Assembly (NCBI RefSeq): GCF_014646355.1
Contig: NZ_BMNH01000014.1
Span: forward strand, 62,001 to 126,000
DNA length: 64,000 nucleotides
Reading direction: 5' to 3'
From: Nonomuraea cavernae
GTDB taxonomy: Bacteria > Actinomycetota > Actinomycetes > Streptosporangiales > Streptosporangiaceae
Positions within the stretch are counted from its first letter, which is position 1; each line of letters starts with the position of its first letter. Shown piece by piece: positions 18,149 through 26,884 of the stretch. A program made the translations under genes and the position numbers. The notes beneath the pieces were generated by a model that saw nothing but the letters and a program-made list of their open reading frames with translations, ran no database searches and was not told the origin of the DNA.

Positions 18149-18778
18149 ATGCGGGTCGTCACGATCTCCGCGACCTACGGCACGGCGGGCAGCCTCATCG
18201 GCCCCGCGGTCGCCGAGCGGCTCGGTGTGCCCTTCGTCGACCGGGCCATCCCGAGCGCGGTGGCCGAGGAGCTCGGCTGCTCGCTGGAGGAGGCGCTGGC
18301 CCATGACGACCGGGCCGAGCACGGCCTCGGCAGGCTGCTGTCGGGTGCGGTGCGGCTGCCGACGGTCACCTTCGGCGGCATCGACATGTACGTCCCGGGC
18401 GTGTTGCCGCACGCGCCCGAGGACTTCGTCCACCGCACCGAGCGCGTCCTCCGCGAGACCGCCCGCGTGCGGGGCGGCGTCTTCCTGGGCCGGGCCGGGG
18501 CCATCGTGCTGGCCGGCCATCCCGGCGCGCTGCATGTGAGACTCGACGCACCGCTGAAGCGCCGGGTGCTGCAGACGGCCACCCTGGGAGACCTCGGCGA
18601 GCGTGAGGCCCGCCGGCTCATCGAGGACAACGACCGCGCCCGCGCGGCCTACGTGCGCCACTTCTACCGGGCCGACCCGACCGACTCGTGCCTCTATCAC
18701 CTGGTCATCGACAGCACCTGCATTCCCGTTCCCACGTGCGTCGAGCTCATCACGACGGCGGCGGAGGCGCTGGGCTGA
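18149..18778 (+). CDS. Cytidylate kinase-like family protein
   Basis: The protein has 209 residues. ATG 18149 is preceded by TAACCT and 6 nt, a leaderless-type promoter whose TAA is also the stop of the upstream gene. It resembles the cytidylate-kinase-like family (PF13189 type): an N-terminal VVTISATYGTAGSLIGPAVAERLG nucleotide loop without the Walker Lys, FVDRAIP, FLGRAGAIVLA, and a lid region with DNDRARAAYVRHFY. The Arg/Tyr lid and DxxD positions fit a nucleotide-handling enzyme, but the substrate is unproven. It may be coexpressed with the downstream malic enzyme gene. Confidence 0.75.
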   Translation: MRVVTISATYGTAGSLIGPAVAERLGVPFVDRAIPSAVAEELGCSLEEALAHDDRAEHGLGRLLSGAVRLPTVTFGGIDMYVPGVLPHAPEDFVHRTERVLRETARVRGGVFLGRAGAIVLAGHPGALHVRLDAPLKRRVLQTATLGDLGEREARRLIEDNDRARAAYVRHFYRADPTDSCLYHLVIDSTCIPVPTCVELITTAAEALG

Positions 18779-18836
18779 CCGGATTCCCCCCTACGATAGG
18801 AGGACTTCTTGGTCAGGCCCGAAGGAGCGATTGAAC

Positions 18837-20246
18837 GTGGCGACCGTCCCGAGTGTGTCGTACTCCATCACCGTGCGGCTGGAGGTGTCGGCAGGCGGCA
18901 AGGCCGTCAGCCAGCTCACCCACGCCGTAGAGTCGGCAGGCGGCGTGGTGACCGCCCTCGACGTCACCAACGCGGGTCACGAGCGGCTGCGCATCGACGT
19001 CACCTGCGCGGCCCGGGACACCGACCACGCTCAGGCGATCGTCGACCAGCTGGAGGGCGTCGACGGCGTCGTCATCCACAAGGTCTCCGACCGCACCTTC
19101 CTCATGCACCTCGGCGGCAAGATCGAGATGGTGTCGAAGGTGCCGCTGCGCAACCGCGACGAGCTCTCGATGGCCTACACGCCGGGCGTGGCGCGGGTGT
19201 CGATGGCGATCGCCCGCAACAAGGAGGACGCCCGGCGGCTGACCATCAAGCGCAACACGGTCGCCGTCGTCACCGACGGCTCGGCGGTGCTGGGCCTCGG
19301 CAACATCGGTCCCGAGGCGGCGCTGCCGGTGATGGAAGGCAAGGCGGCGCTGTTCAAACGCTTCGCGGGCATCGACGCCTGGCCCATCTGCCTCGACTCG
19401 CAGGACGTCGACGAGATCGTCCGCACGGTCCAGCTCATCGCGCCCGGCTTCGGCGGCATCAACCTGGAGGACATCTCCGCGCCCCGCTGCTTCGAGGTCG
19501 AACGGCGGCTGCGCGAGCTGCTCGACATCCCGGTCTTCCACGACGACCAGCACGGCACCGCCATCTGCGTGGTCGCCGCGCTCACCAACGCGCTGCGGGT
19601 GGTCGACAAGTCGCTGGCCGACGTCCGCATCACCATGGCGGGAGCGGGCGCGGCGGGCACGGCGGTGCTGCGGCTGCTGCTCGCGGCCGGCGCGCGCGAC
19701 GTGATCGTCTGCGACTATCTCGGCGCCGTCCACAAGGGCCGCGACGACCTCGACGACTCGCTGCGGTGGATCGCCGACCACACCAACTCCGAGGGCTACG
19801 CCGGTGACCTGCGCGGTGCGGTCAAGGACGCCGACGTGTTCGTGGGCGTCTCGGCGCCGGGCATCCTGACGGGCGACGACATCGCCACGATGGCCCCCGA
19901 CGCGGTGGTGTTCGCGCTGGCCAACCCGGAGCCCGAGGTGTCTCCCGACGACGCCCGCGAGCACGCCGCCGTCGTGGCCACGGGGCGCTCCGACTACCCC
20001 AACCAGATCAACAACGTGCTGGCGTTCCCCGGGGTCTTCCGCGGCCTCCTCGACGCGCAGGCCACGGAGGTCACCTCGGAGATGCTGCTGGCCGCCGCCG
20101 GGGCCCTGGCCGCCGTGGTGACGGCCGAGGAGCTCGGCCCCAACTACATCATCCCGAGCGTCTTCCACCCCGACGTGGCCACCGCGGTCGCCGCGGCCGT
20201 CCGCGAGTCGGCCGGTGGCCGTGCCCGCGGCTTCACCGAGGCGTGA
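18837..20246 (+). CDS. NAD(P)-dependent malic enzyme with N-terminal ACT domain
   Basis: The protein has 469 residues from GTG 18837, with GAAGGAG 8-9 nt upstream. Residues 1-85 are an ACT-type regulatory domain ([20 protein letters not shown]). The malic enzyme core follows: [10 protein letters not shown] with the catalytic Tyr, [17 protein letters not shown] with the Lys, [19 protein letters not shown], and a Rossmann [11 protein letters not shown]. It decarboxylates malate to pyruvate. The ACT domain suggests allosteric control by an amino acid or other small ligand. The 3' end overlaps the convergent LPHTG gene by 14 bp. Confidence 0.93.
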   Translation: MATVPSVSYSITVRLEVSAGGKAVSQLTHAVESAGGVVTALDVTNAGHERLRIDVTCAARDTDHAQAIVDQLEGVDGVVIHKVSDRTFLMHLGGKIEMVSKVPLRNRDELSMAYTPGVARVSMAIARNKEDARRLTIKRNTVAVVTDGSAVLGLGNIGPEAALPVMEGKAALFKRFAGIDAWPICLDSQDVDEIVRTVQLIAPGFGGINLEDISAPRCFEVERRLRELLDIPVFHDDQHGTAICVVAALTNALRVVDKSLADVRITMAGAGAAGTAVLRLLLAAGARDVIVCDYLGAVHKGRDDLDDSLRWIADHTNSEGYAGDLRGAVKDADVFVGVSAPGILTGDDIATMAPDAVVFALANPEPEVSPDDAREHAAVVATGRSDYPNQINNVLAFPGVFRGLLDAQATEVTSEMLLAAAGALAAVVTAEELGPNYIIPSVFHPDVATAVAAAVRESAGGRARGFTEA

Positions 20247-20781
20247 TCCTCGCCCGGTGATCCGCGCTGCCGGGCGGGCACGAGCCGGGCCAGATGGAGC
20301 CGTACCACCACAGGATCCCGCCGGTGAGCAGCAGAGCCACCGCGGTCGCGAGCTTGGCGATGAGGGCGAGCGGCGGGCCGGTGTGGGGCAGTGACTGGCG
20401 GCGCCACCCCTGCGGACAGTCGTTCTTCGCGCGGGCCGAGCCGATCAGGTCGCGCGAGCCCTCCACCGAGTACGCCCTGATCCGCACGGTGTCGCCTTGG
20501 TCGACGGTGATGTCCTGCCGGACGGTGTCGTGGCCGTCGACGGTCCCGCTGATCACGGTCGACGAGCCGGCCCGCAGGTCGAACCTGGCCGGGTGCCGGG
20601 TGCGGTTGCGCAGCGCGACCGAGACCCGTCCGCTGCGGCAGCTGATCCGGTCGACCGACATCGTGAGGGGGTCGTCGGAGTCCGGCCACGCCCCCGCCCT
20701 GGCGGGCAGCAGGAGCATCGCGGCCAGAGGCAGGACGGCCACGATCAGGACGGCCAGGCTGAGACGGGTTGCGGTGCGCAT
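20233..20781 (-). CDS. Secreted protein with LPHTG sortase-like anchor
   Basis: The protein has 182 residues from ATG 20781, with GGAG 9 nt upstream. A signal peptide (residues 1-31) is followed by a small beta-rich domain with two Cys (ISCRSGRVSV and KNDCPQGW), then SLPHTG at residues 130-135 and a hydrophobic segment ending ILWWYGSIW. The tail is 18 residues with Arg/His. LPxTG plus membrane helix is the cell-wall sorting signal, but the positive charges are not immediately after the helix as in canonical substrates. No sortase gene is in the window. The function is unknown. Confidence 0.75.
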   Translation of the reverse strand: MRTATRLSLAVLIVAVLPLAAMLLLPARAGAWPDSDDPLTMSVDRISCRSGRVSVALRNRTRHPARFDLRAGSSTVISGTVDGHDTVRQDITVDQGDTVRIRAYSVEGSRDLIGSARAKNDCPQGWRRQSLPHTGPPLALIAKLATAVALLLTGGILWWYGSIWPGSCPPGSADHRARITPR

Positions 20782-20897
20782 GAACGGGCTCCACGACGAT
20801 GCAGGACTTTGCTCCGTATAGTGCCCATTTGACTGCATAGCGTAACGTGTGTGGAGTGGGGGAGCGGGATCGGCGGTTGACCCTTCATGATGGATAT

Positions 20898-21476
20898 ATG
20901 GCGGAAGCGATCTACGTTGGCGGGTTGTTGGTGGCGACGCCGCTTCTCGACGACCCCAACTTCCGGCGTAGTGTCGTACTGATCCTCGAACACGACCTCG
21001 ACGGCGGCACCCTCGGGGTGGTGCTCAACCGGCCGAGCGAGATCTCGGTGACCCAGGTGCTGCCGGTGTGGGATCCGCTGGTGACCGGCCCTCCGGTGCT
21101 GTTCGAGGGCGGCCCGGTGCAGACCGACAGCGCGCTGGCGCTGGCGGCGGTGCCGAGCGGGGCGGAGCCGCTCGGCTGGCGCCGGCTGCACGCGGGCACG
21201 CCTGCCGTCTCGCGGCTCGGCACGGTCGATCTCGACGCGCCGCCCGAGATCCTGCAGGGGGAGATCGCGCAGATGCGCATCTTCGCCGGCTACGCCGGCT
21301 GGACCTCCGGGCAGTTGCAGAGCGAGATCGCCGAAGGCGCGTGGTACGTCGTCGACTCCGAGGTGGGTGACACCTTCCACACCGATCCCGGCTCGCTGTG
21401 GCGCCACGTGCTGCGGCGGCAGGCCGGAGAGCTGGCCTTCGTGGCGACCTGTCCCGACGACCCGACGCTCAACTAG
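20898..21476 (+). CDS. YqgE/AlgH family protein
   Basis: The 192-residue protein starts at ATG 20898; an in-frame GTG at 20847 would add an unconserved N-terminus. It shows the family landmarks GLLVATPLLDDPNFRRSVVLI, HDLDGGTLGVVLNRP, FEGGPVQTD and RIFAGYAGWTSGQLQSEI. AlgH/YqgE proteins are single-domain and soluble with no agreed biochemical function, and were linked to regulation in Pseudomonas. Its stop overlaps that of the convergent TetR gene by 4 bp. Confidence 0.93.
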   Translation: MAEAIYVGGLLVATPLLDDPNFRRSVVLILEHDLDGGTLGVVLNRPSEISVTQVLPVWDPLVTGPPVLFEGGPVQTDSALALAAVPSGAEPLGWRRLHAGTPAVSRLGTVDLDAPPEILQGEIAQMRIFAGYAGWTSGQLQSEIAEGAWYVVDSEVGDTFHTDPGSLWRHVLRRQAGELAFVATCPDDPTLN

Positions 21477-22189
21477 GCGTCCCTGTGTGAGCCGTCCCGA
21501 TCCACCGTGTCCCTTTCCGCGGTGTTCGAGTCCGGGGTGTTCGAGTCCGGGGTGTTCGGGTCCGTGGGGTTCCAGTCCGCGGGGTTCAAGTCCGGCCGCA
21601 TGAGGCCCTCGGCGAGCTCGATGGTCTCCCGCATCCGCCGGACGATCTCGTTCAGGTCGGCGACGTCGTGCAGGGGGCACTCGAAGCCGACGCGCATGGT
21701 CGACATGGCGAACGCCACGATGAGGCGGGAGAGCCGGTCCGAGTCGGGATCGACGCCCCTGCGGGCGGCGATCTCGCGGACCAGGGCGTGTTCGGTCTCC
21801 GCGACCTTGGCCACCGAGAGCCCCACGAGGCGGGGATTGTCGTCGAAGATCCGGCGCAGCTTCAGGAATCGGGCGGCGTCTTCGGGTGTTGAGTCCTCCA
21901 TGTCACGAGTCACCGCGCGCAGTGCGTGTGACAGCGACGTGAAGGGAGGCTCGTCCGTGGGACGGCCGCGCAGGGTGTCCATCATGATCTCCACGCCCTG
22001 GTCGTGGAACCCGAGCACCAGGTGGTCCTTCCCGGTGAAGTAACGGAAGAACGTGCGGGGGGAGATCTCGACGGACCCCGCTATCTGGTCGACCGTGGTC
22101 GAGTCGTACCCTTGTTCGAGGAACAGGTCGAGCGCCGCGTCGAGGATCGCCAGACGCGTCCTGGCCTTCTTGCGCTCCCGGAGCCCCAT
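21473..22189 (-). CDS. TetR family repressor, probably of the divergent DHA2 exporter
   Basis: The protein has 238 residues from ATG 22189, with GGGAG 8 nt upstream. The N-terminal HTH is classic TetR (ARTRLAILDAALDLFLEQGY, then ISPRTFFRYFTGKD). The ligand domain includes an AMSTMRVGFECP helix. The last about 35 residues are a low-complexity Asn/Thr/Pro/Asp tail encoded by five 15-bp tandem repeats. It is divergent from the MFS gene, with a 19-bp palindrome between them, the usual local-repressor arrangement. The inducer is probably a substrate of the pump. Confidence 0.92.
   Translation of the reverse strand: MGLRERKKARTRLAILDAALDLFLEQGYDSTTVDQIAGSVEISPRTFFRYFTGKDHLVLGFHDQGVEIMMDTLRGRPTDEPPFTSLSHALRAVTRDMEDSTPEDAARFLKLRRIFDDNPRLVGLSVAKVAETEHALVREIAARRGVDPDSDRLSRLIVAFAMSTMRVGFECPLHDVADLNEIVRRMRETIELAEGLMRPDLNPADWNPTDPNTPDSNTPDSNTAERDTVDRDGSHRDA
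21521..21595 (-). repeat. Five 15-bp tandem repeats inside the 3' end of the TetR gene
   Basis: Units start at 21521, 21536, 21551, 21566 and 21581. The first two are identical, the others carry 1-4 changes. They stay in frame and encode NxxDxN-type pentapeptides. Confidence 0.85.
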
Positions 22190-22258
22190 GGTCGTCACTC
22201 CCTCGAAACCTGTCTGTCACAGTGTGCCATAAGTCATGAAACGACGAATAAAATCGAG

Positions 22259-22287
22259 TTGTAATATGTCACCGACTGACATAGATT
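22259..22287 (+). promoter_or_regulatory. Promoter of the DHA2 exporter with TetR operator in the spacer
   Basis: TTGTAA (22259-22264) and TAGATT (22282-22287) are separated by exactly 17 bp. The spacer is filled by the palindrome TATGTCA-ccgac-TGACATA (22265-22283, 7-bp arms, 5-bp centre). A bound TetR dimer here would block RNA polymerase. A smaller palindrome CTGT-c-ACAG lies at 22214-22222, nearer the repressor gene. Confidence 0.7.
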
Positions 22288-22347
22288 ACCCGGCGGTTAC
22301 GTGACTTTTGCCCCACTGTGGGGCGTGTGTGTTGAGGGGGATATTTC

Positions 22348-23952
22348 ATGGCTCACGCGACGGTTGACGCGCCGTCGTCGCCGGGCCCCGGTAGAACGGG
22401 GACCGGCGGCAACCCATGGCTGGTGCTGCTCGCGGTCAGCCTCGGCGTCATCATGGTGATGCTCGACGGCACCGTGGTCGGCATCGCCAATCCGGTCATC
22501 CAGAAGGATCTGGGCGCCTCCTTGGCCGACCTCCAGTGGGTCACCAGCGGCTATCTGCTGGCCCTGGCGGTGTTCCTGATCACGGCGGGCAAGCTGGGTG
22601 ACCTGTTCGGCCACAAGCGCGTCTTCCTGATCGGCGTGGCCGGCTTCGCGCTCACCTCGGTCGGCATCGGTTTCAGCGCCGAGCTGGCCGAGATCGTCCC
22701 CGGCGTCACGCCGGTGGGCGCGCTGATCGGCCTGCGGGTGCTCCAGGGCCTGTTCGGCGCGCTGCTCCAGCCCGCCGCCCTGGCGTTGCTGCGCGGCGCG
22801 TTCCCCGGCGAGAAGCTCAACCAGGCCATGGGCGCGTGGGGGGCCATCATCGGCCTGTCCAGCGCGGCCGGCCCGATCGTCGGCGGCGTGCTGGTCGAGA
22901 AGGTGAGCTGGGAGTCCGTCTTCTTCATCAACGCGCCGGTGGGCATCATCGCCCTGGTCATGGGCTTCCTCCTGATCAAGGAGCCCCGTGTGCAGACGCT
23001 GGCGCGCATCGACTGGGCGGGCGTGGTCCTGCTGTCCGGCGCGATGTTCGCGCTGGTCTGGTCGATCATCAAGGCGCCGGAGTGGGGCTGGGGCGACAGC
23101 ACCACGATCGGCTTCCTGGCCGCGTTCGCGGTGCTCATCGGGCTGTTCATCTTCTGGCAGAGCCGGGCCAAGCAGCCGCTGGTGCCGCTCTCGCTGTTCA
23201 AGAACGCGTCCATCTCGATCGGCGTCGTGCTGATGACGATGGTGACGTTCGCCATGTTCGGCGCGATGTTCTTCCTCGGCTTCTTCTTCCAGGGCGTCCA
23301 CGGGCTGAGCCCGCTCGACGCCGGCCTGCGCATGCTGCCGATGAGCGCGGGCATGATCGTCGCCTCGCCGCTGGCCGGCATCCTGCTCGGCCGGCTCGGC
23401 CCGAAGATCACGATGACCGCGGGCCTGCTGATCACGGCTGTCTCGATGTTCCTCATGTCGCAGCTCAGCATCGACGCGACCTTCGTGGAGACCTCCATCC
23501 CGTTCGTGCTGCTGGCGTTCGGCCTGTCGCCGGTCTTCGTCGGCGCCACCGAGATCATCGTGGGCAACGCCCCGATCGAGCTCAGCGGCGTCGCGGGTGG
23601 CGTGCAGCAGTCGGCCATGCAGGTCGGCGGCGCCCTCGGCACCGCGATCCTGGGCGCCGTGATGGCGGCCGAGATCTCCACCAAGCTGCCCGGCTACCTC
23701 GGCCCGGCGGCCCAGGCGATCCCGCCGGACCAGATGACGCTGCTGGAGAAGGCCGCCGCCTTCGGCGGGCTCCCCGAGGGCACGCCCGAACAGCTCGTGC
23801 AACTGGTCGGCCCGGCGGTCAACAACGCCTTCATGGACGGCATGCACCTGGCGTTCCTGGTGAGCACGGCGGTCGCGCTGCTGACCGCCGGTCTGGCCCT
23901 GTTCGTCAAGTCCGGCCGCAAGACGGAGGGCCAGCCGGTCCACCTCGGCTGA
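22348..23952 (+). CDS. DHA2-type MFS multidrug exporter (EmrB/QacA family)
   Basis: The protein has 534 residues and about 14 membrane helices. TM1 carries the drug:H+ antiporter motif D (MVMLDGTVVGIANPVI), the loop after TM2 has GKLGDLFGHKRVFL (motif A), and TM5 has GAIIGLSSAAGPIVGGVL (motif C). GAGGGGGAT lies 7 nt before ATG 22348. The family expels antibiotics, dyes or biosynthetic products using proton motive force. It is divergent from the TetR gene and is followed by its own terminator. Confidence 0.93.
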   Translation: MAHATVDAPSSPGPGRTGTGGNPWLVLLAVSLGVIMVMLDGTVVGIANPVIQKDLGASLADLQWVTSGYLLALAVFLITAGKLGDLFGHKRVFLIGVAGFALTSVGIGFSAELAEIVPGVTPVGALIGLRVLQGLFGALLQPAALALLRGAFPGEKLNQAMGAWGAIIGLSSAAGPIVGGVLVEKVSWESVFFINAPVGIIALVMGFLLIKEPRVQTLARIDWAGVVLLSGAMFALVWSIIKAPEWGWGDSTTIGFLAAFAVLIGLFIFWQSRAKQPLVPLSLFKNASISIGVVLMTMVTFAMFGAMFFLGFFFQGVHGLSPLDAGLRMLPMSAGMIVASPLAGILLGRLGPKITMTAGLLITAVSMFLMSQLSIDATFVETSIPFVLLAFGLSPVFVGATEIIVGNAPIELSGVAGGVQQSAMQVGGALGTAILGAVMAAEISTKLPGYLGPAAQAIPPDQMTLLEKAAAFGGLPEGTPEQLVQLVGPAVNNAFMDGMHLAFLVSTAVALLTAGLALFVKSGRKTEGQPVHLG

Positions 23953-23963
23953 CCCGCCTTCCC

Positions 23964-23996
23964 GTACGGCTCTCGCCCTGGTGGCGGGAGCCGTAC
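23964..23996 (+). terminator. Stem-loop terminator after the DHA2 exporter
   Basis: GTACGGCTCTCGCC (23964-23977) pairs with 23983-23996 with one G-U pair, around a 5-nt loop. Confidence 0.8.
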
Positions 23997-24043
23997 CCCT
24001 GTTCGGGGGAGGGCGCGCCAGCGGGAGCGGTCGCCGGCGGGCA

Positions 24044-24049
24044 TAAAAT
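24044..24049 (+). promoter_or_regulatory. -10 hexamer of a leaderless promoter for the DUF3039 gene
   Basis: TAAAAT, the strongest -10 match of the leaderless set, ends 7 nt before GTG 24057. It lies just beyond the exporter terminator. Confidence 0.55.
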
Positions 24050-24056
24050 CGGTGAG

Positions 24057-24317
24057 GTGAGCACGAAGATCCTCCCTCAGCAGGAGACCACGCCGCAGAC
24101 GTCTCACGGTGACGGCGACCACGAGCGGTTCTCCCACTACGCCGACAAGCACAAGATCACCGAGAGCATGGTGACCGGCACACCCATCCGCGCCCTGTGC
24201 GGCAAGATCTGGGTGCCCAGCCGCGACCCGAAGAAATACCCGGTCTGCCCCGAATGCAAGGAGATCTACGAGGGCCTCCCTCCGGGCGGCGGCGAGGGCG
24301 ACGACCAGAAGCAGTGA
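24057..24317 (+). CDS. DUF3039 domain small protein
   Basis: The 86-residue protein starts at GTG 24057, directly after a leaderless -10. It contains HERFSHYADKHKI, TGTPIRALCGKIWVPSRDP and YPVCPECKEIY, the Cys-containing core of DUF3039, an actinobacteria-specific family. The CGK...CPxC spacing suggests a metal site. The N-terminal 20 residues and the Gly/Asp-rich tail look disordered. The function is unknown. The gene is monocistronic between a terminator and the protease gene. Confidence 0.88.
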   Translation: MSTKILPQQETTPQTSHGDGDHERFSHYADKHKITESMVTGTPIRALCGKIWVPSRDPKKYPVCPECKEIYEGLPPGGGEGDDQKQ

Positions 24318-24394
24318 GTGTTGGTGCCTGGCGATCATCCCAGATATGACTACGGTCAGTAATCAGACCTGCTCATATCGTTACGGGGGATCGT

Positions 24395-25309
24395 ATGACC
24401 AGGCGCGCGACCGCTGTCTCTCTGGCATGCCTGTTCACGGCCACGCTCACGCCGCCGCTCCGCGCGGACTCACCGGCGTTCGCCGCGTCCGGCTGCGTGA
24501 CACCGGGCACGGCCCACCGGCATCGTGACGATCCGCGCGGGCCTGAGCCGGGGGCGCCACAGTCCAGCGACGTGGCCGCGGTGCTCACCGAGATCGACAC
24601 GCGGCTCGGCGGGGCGCCGCCGCCGGCCACGGTGACGGTGCCGCTCTGGGTGCACATCCTCACCGACGGCGTCACCCGGGTCCCCGACCGCTCCATCAAG
24701 GCGCAGCTCCAGGCCCTCGCCGCCGCCTACTCCGGGCGCCTGGGCGGAGCCGCCACCGGCGTCGCCTTCCGGCTGGACGGCACAGACGTCACCGAGAACG
24801 CCGCCTGGTTCACCGATCCGGTGACCAACGAGACGCAGATGAAAACGGCCCTGCGCAGGGGCGGGCCCGAGACCCTCAACCTCTACATCGTCCAGCTCGA
24901 CTACCGGGTGCTCGGCTTCTCCACCTACCCCTATTGGTACCCGAGCAGCCCCGTCAGCGACGGCGTGGTCATCGACTGGCGCACGATGCCCGGCGGCCCG
25001 CTGACCGACTACAGCCTCGGCTACACCGGAGTCCACGAGATCGGCCACTGGCTGGGCCTGTTCCACACCTTCGAGAACGGCTGCGTCGAACCGGGCGACG
25101 GGGTCGACGACACGGCGTCGCAGGCGGGTCCCACCAAGGGCTGCCCGCAGTTCAAGGACACCTGCGAGGGCGGCGGCACCGACCCGATCCACAACTTCAT
25201 GGACTACGCCCACGACCGGTGCATGCGGGAGTTCACCCGGGGCCAGGCGGTCCGGATGCGCCAGATGTGGACGGTCTACCGCGACCAGGCGGCACGCGCG
25301 GCGGTGTGA
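24395..25309 (+). CDS. Secreted zinc metalloprotease (M43, pappalysin-like)
   Basis: The protein has 304 residues with a signal peptide (about residues 1-31). The metzincin motif HEIGHWLGLFHTF is at residues 214-226 and the Met-turn is in HNFMDYAHDRCM. Several Cys after the zinc site (GCVEPG, KGCPQF, DTCEGG, DRCM) are typical of M43 disulphides. It should cleave extracellular protein or peptide substrates. A GGGGGAT ribosome-binding site lies 4 nt before ATG 24395. There are no sign of a long propeptide and no inhibitor gene next to it. Confidence 0.9.
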   Translation: MTRRATAVSLACLFTATLTPPLRADSPAFAASGCVTPGTAHRHRDDPRGPEPGAPQSSDVAAVLTEIDTRLGGAPPPATVTVPLWVHILTDGVTRVPDRSIKAQLQALAAAYSGRLGGAATGVAFRLDGTDVTENAAWFTDPVTNETQMKTALRRGGPETLNLYIVQLDYRVLGFSTYPYWYPSSPVSDGVVIDWRTMPGGPLTDYSLGYTGVHEIGHWLGLFHTFENGCVEPGDGVDDTASQAGPTKGCPQFKDTCEGGGTDPIHNFMDYAHDRCMREFTRGQAVRMRQMWTVYRDQAARAAV

Positions 25310-25323
25310 GCGGGGACCGCGTC

Positions 25324-25329
25324 TAGGAT
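25324..25329 (+). promoter_or_regulatory. -10 hexamer of a leaderless promoter for an MFS gene
   Basis: TAGGAT, then 6 nt, then GTG 25336. It lies in the 26-bp gap after the metalloprotease. Confidence 0.5.
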
Positions 25330-25335
25330 GTCGGC

Positions 25336-26724
25336 GTGACAGCAGCGAAGCCAGTCGACACTCCATACAAACCCTCTGGCATCTTCGGCCCCGCGTACCG
25401 CACGGCGACACTCGGCATCCTGCTCGTCATGACGCTGGTCGCCTTCGAAGGCATGTCCGTCGGCGTCGTCATGCCGGAGATCTCCGAGCAGCTCGACGCG
25501 CTCAACCTGTACGGCGTGAGCTTCTCCGCGTTCCTCATCGCCAGCCTGTTCGCCAACGTGGTGTCGGGCCTCTGGGCCGACCGCCACGGCTACGCGATGC
25601 CGTTCCTGATCGGGATGGCGCTCTTCGTGGCCGGCATGGCGCTGGCCGGCGCGGCCACCGGCAGGGAGATGTTCCTGGTGGCGCGGGCCGTCCAGGGGCT
25701 GGGGGCCGGATGCACGATCGTGGCGATCTACGTCATGATCGCCCGGGTCTACCCGCCGGACGTCCGGCCCAAGGTCTTCGCGGCGACGTCGGCCGCGTGG
25801 GTGGTGCCCGCGATGGTCGGCCCGGCCGTCGCCGGGTTCGTCGCCGATGAGTGGGGCTGGCGCTGGGTGTTCTACGGCATCGTCCCGCTCGTGGTGCCCG
25901 CTCTGGTGATGCTGCTCCCGTCGCTCGGGAAGCGGCCGGACGAGGAGGACCGGACCCGCTCGTCGGGCCCGCGTTCCCGGCCGCTGCTGATGACGCTGGC
26001 CGCCACCTCGGCCGCCGGGGGAGCGGGCGTGCTGCTCTACGGCGTCGACGAGTTGCGCTTCTCACCCCTGAAGAGCGCCATCATGGTGATCGTGGCCGCG
26101 GCCTTCCTCGTGTACGGGCTGATCAGGCTGCTTCCGCCGGGCGCGCTCCGGTTCGGCCGGGGCCTGCCCACCACGATCATGATGCGCGGCCTGTTCTCGG
26201 CGGCCTTCTTCGGCGTCAACTCGTTCATCCCGCTGGCCCTGCAGTCGGTCAAGGGGTTCGGCCCCACGGCCGCCGGCATCGCCCTCACCACCGGCGCCCT
26301 CGGCTGGTCGACCGGGTCCTACCTGCAGAGCAGGCGTGAGGTGGAGCCGTACAAACGGATGCGACTGGGCGCGGCCTGCGTCGTGGCCGGCGTGCTGCTG
26401 ACGATCCTGTCCGTGGTGCCCGGGATCACGGGGTGGGTCGCGGTGCCCGCCTGGATCGTGGCGGGCCTGGGGATGGGCCTGGGCATGGCCACGGTCAGCG
26501 TCACCGCGCTCAAGCAGTCGCCGGTCAACGAGCAGGGGGCCAACAGCGCGGCGTTGTCCGTGACCGACATGCTCGGGTCGGCGCTGGCGCTCGGCATCGG
26601 CGGCGCGCTGATCAACGTGATCGGTCACACCTCGGCGGAGATCGCCGTCGGGTTCGTCGTGATCTGCTGCCTCATGGCCGCGGTGGCCCTGGCGGCCACG
26701 CTCCTCGCGTCCCGCGCCCGCTGA
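25336..26724 (+). CDS. MFS transporter
   Basis: The protein has 462 residues with about 12-14 membrane helices. It has an early VAFEGMSVGVVMPEI (drug-transporter-like TM1), GLWADRHGYAMPFLIG (motif A loop), and WGWRWVFYGIVPLVVPALVML after motif C. The C-terminal half has LGMGLGMATVSVTALKQSP. It is similar to drug-resistance MFS pumps; the substrate is unknown. The GTG start lacks a ribosome-binding site and is preceded by TAGGAT at leaderless spacing. Confidence 0.9.
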   Translation: MTAAKPVDTPYKPSGIFGPAYRTATLGILLVMTLVAFEGMSVGVVMPEISEQLDALNLYGVSFSAFLIASLFANVVSGLWADRHGYAMPFLIGMALFVAGMALAGAATGREMFLVARAVQGLGAGCTIVAIYVMIARVYPPDVRPKVFAATSAAWVVPAMVGPAVAGFVADEWGWRWVFYGIVPLVVPALVMLLPSLGKRPDEEDRTRSSGPRSRPLLMTLAATSAAGGAGVLLYGVDELRFSPLKSAIMVIVAAAFLVYGLIRLLPPGALRFGRGLPTTIMMRGLFSAAFFGVNSFIPLALQSVKGFGPTAAGIALTTGALGWSTGSYLQSRREVEPYKRMRLGAACVVAGVLLTILSVVPGITGWVAVPAWIVAGLGMGLGMATVSVTALKQSPVNEQGANSAALSVTDMLGSALALGIGGALINVIGHTSAEIAVGFVVICCLMAAVALAATLLASRAR

Positions 26725-26884
26725 GTCCCGCCCCCGCAGGATCCCGCTGCGTCCCGTGCCTCTGAGCCGCTCGTACGCCGAGTCCTCGTACGTCGAGCGT
26801 GATTCCGTACCTCCTGTCACAACGATCACGGATTCCCTGATCGCAGCCCCAAGGAGTGATAGGACAGCGGGACAGGGAGGTGTC

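Noticed and set aside
22297-23943. 548-codon minus-strand frame rich in Arg, Gln, His, Asp
   Set aside because: Antisense to the DHA2 exporter, low-complexity composition, no start signal.
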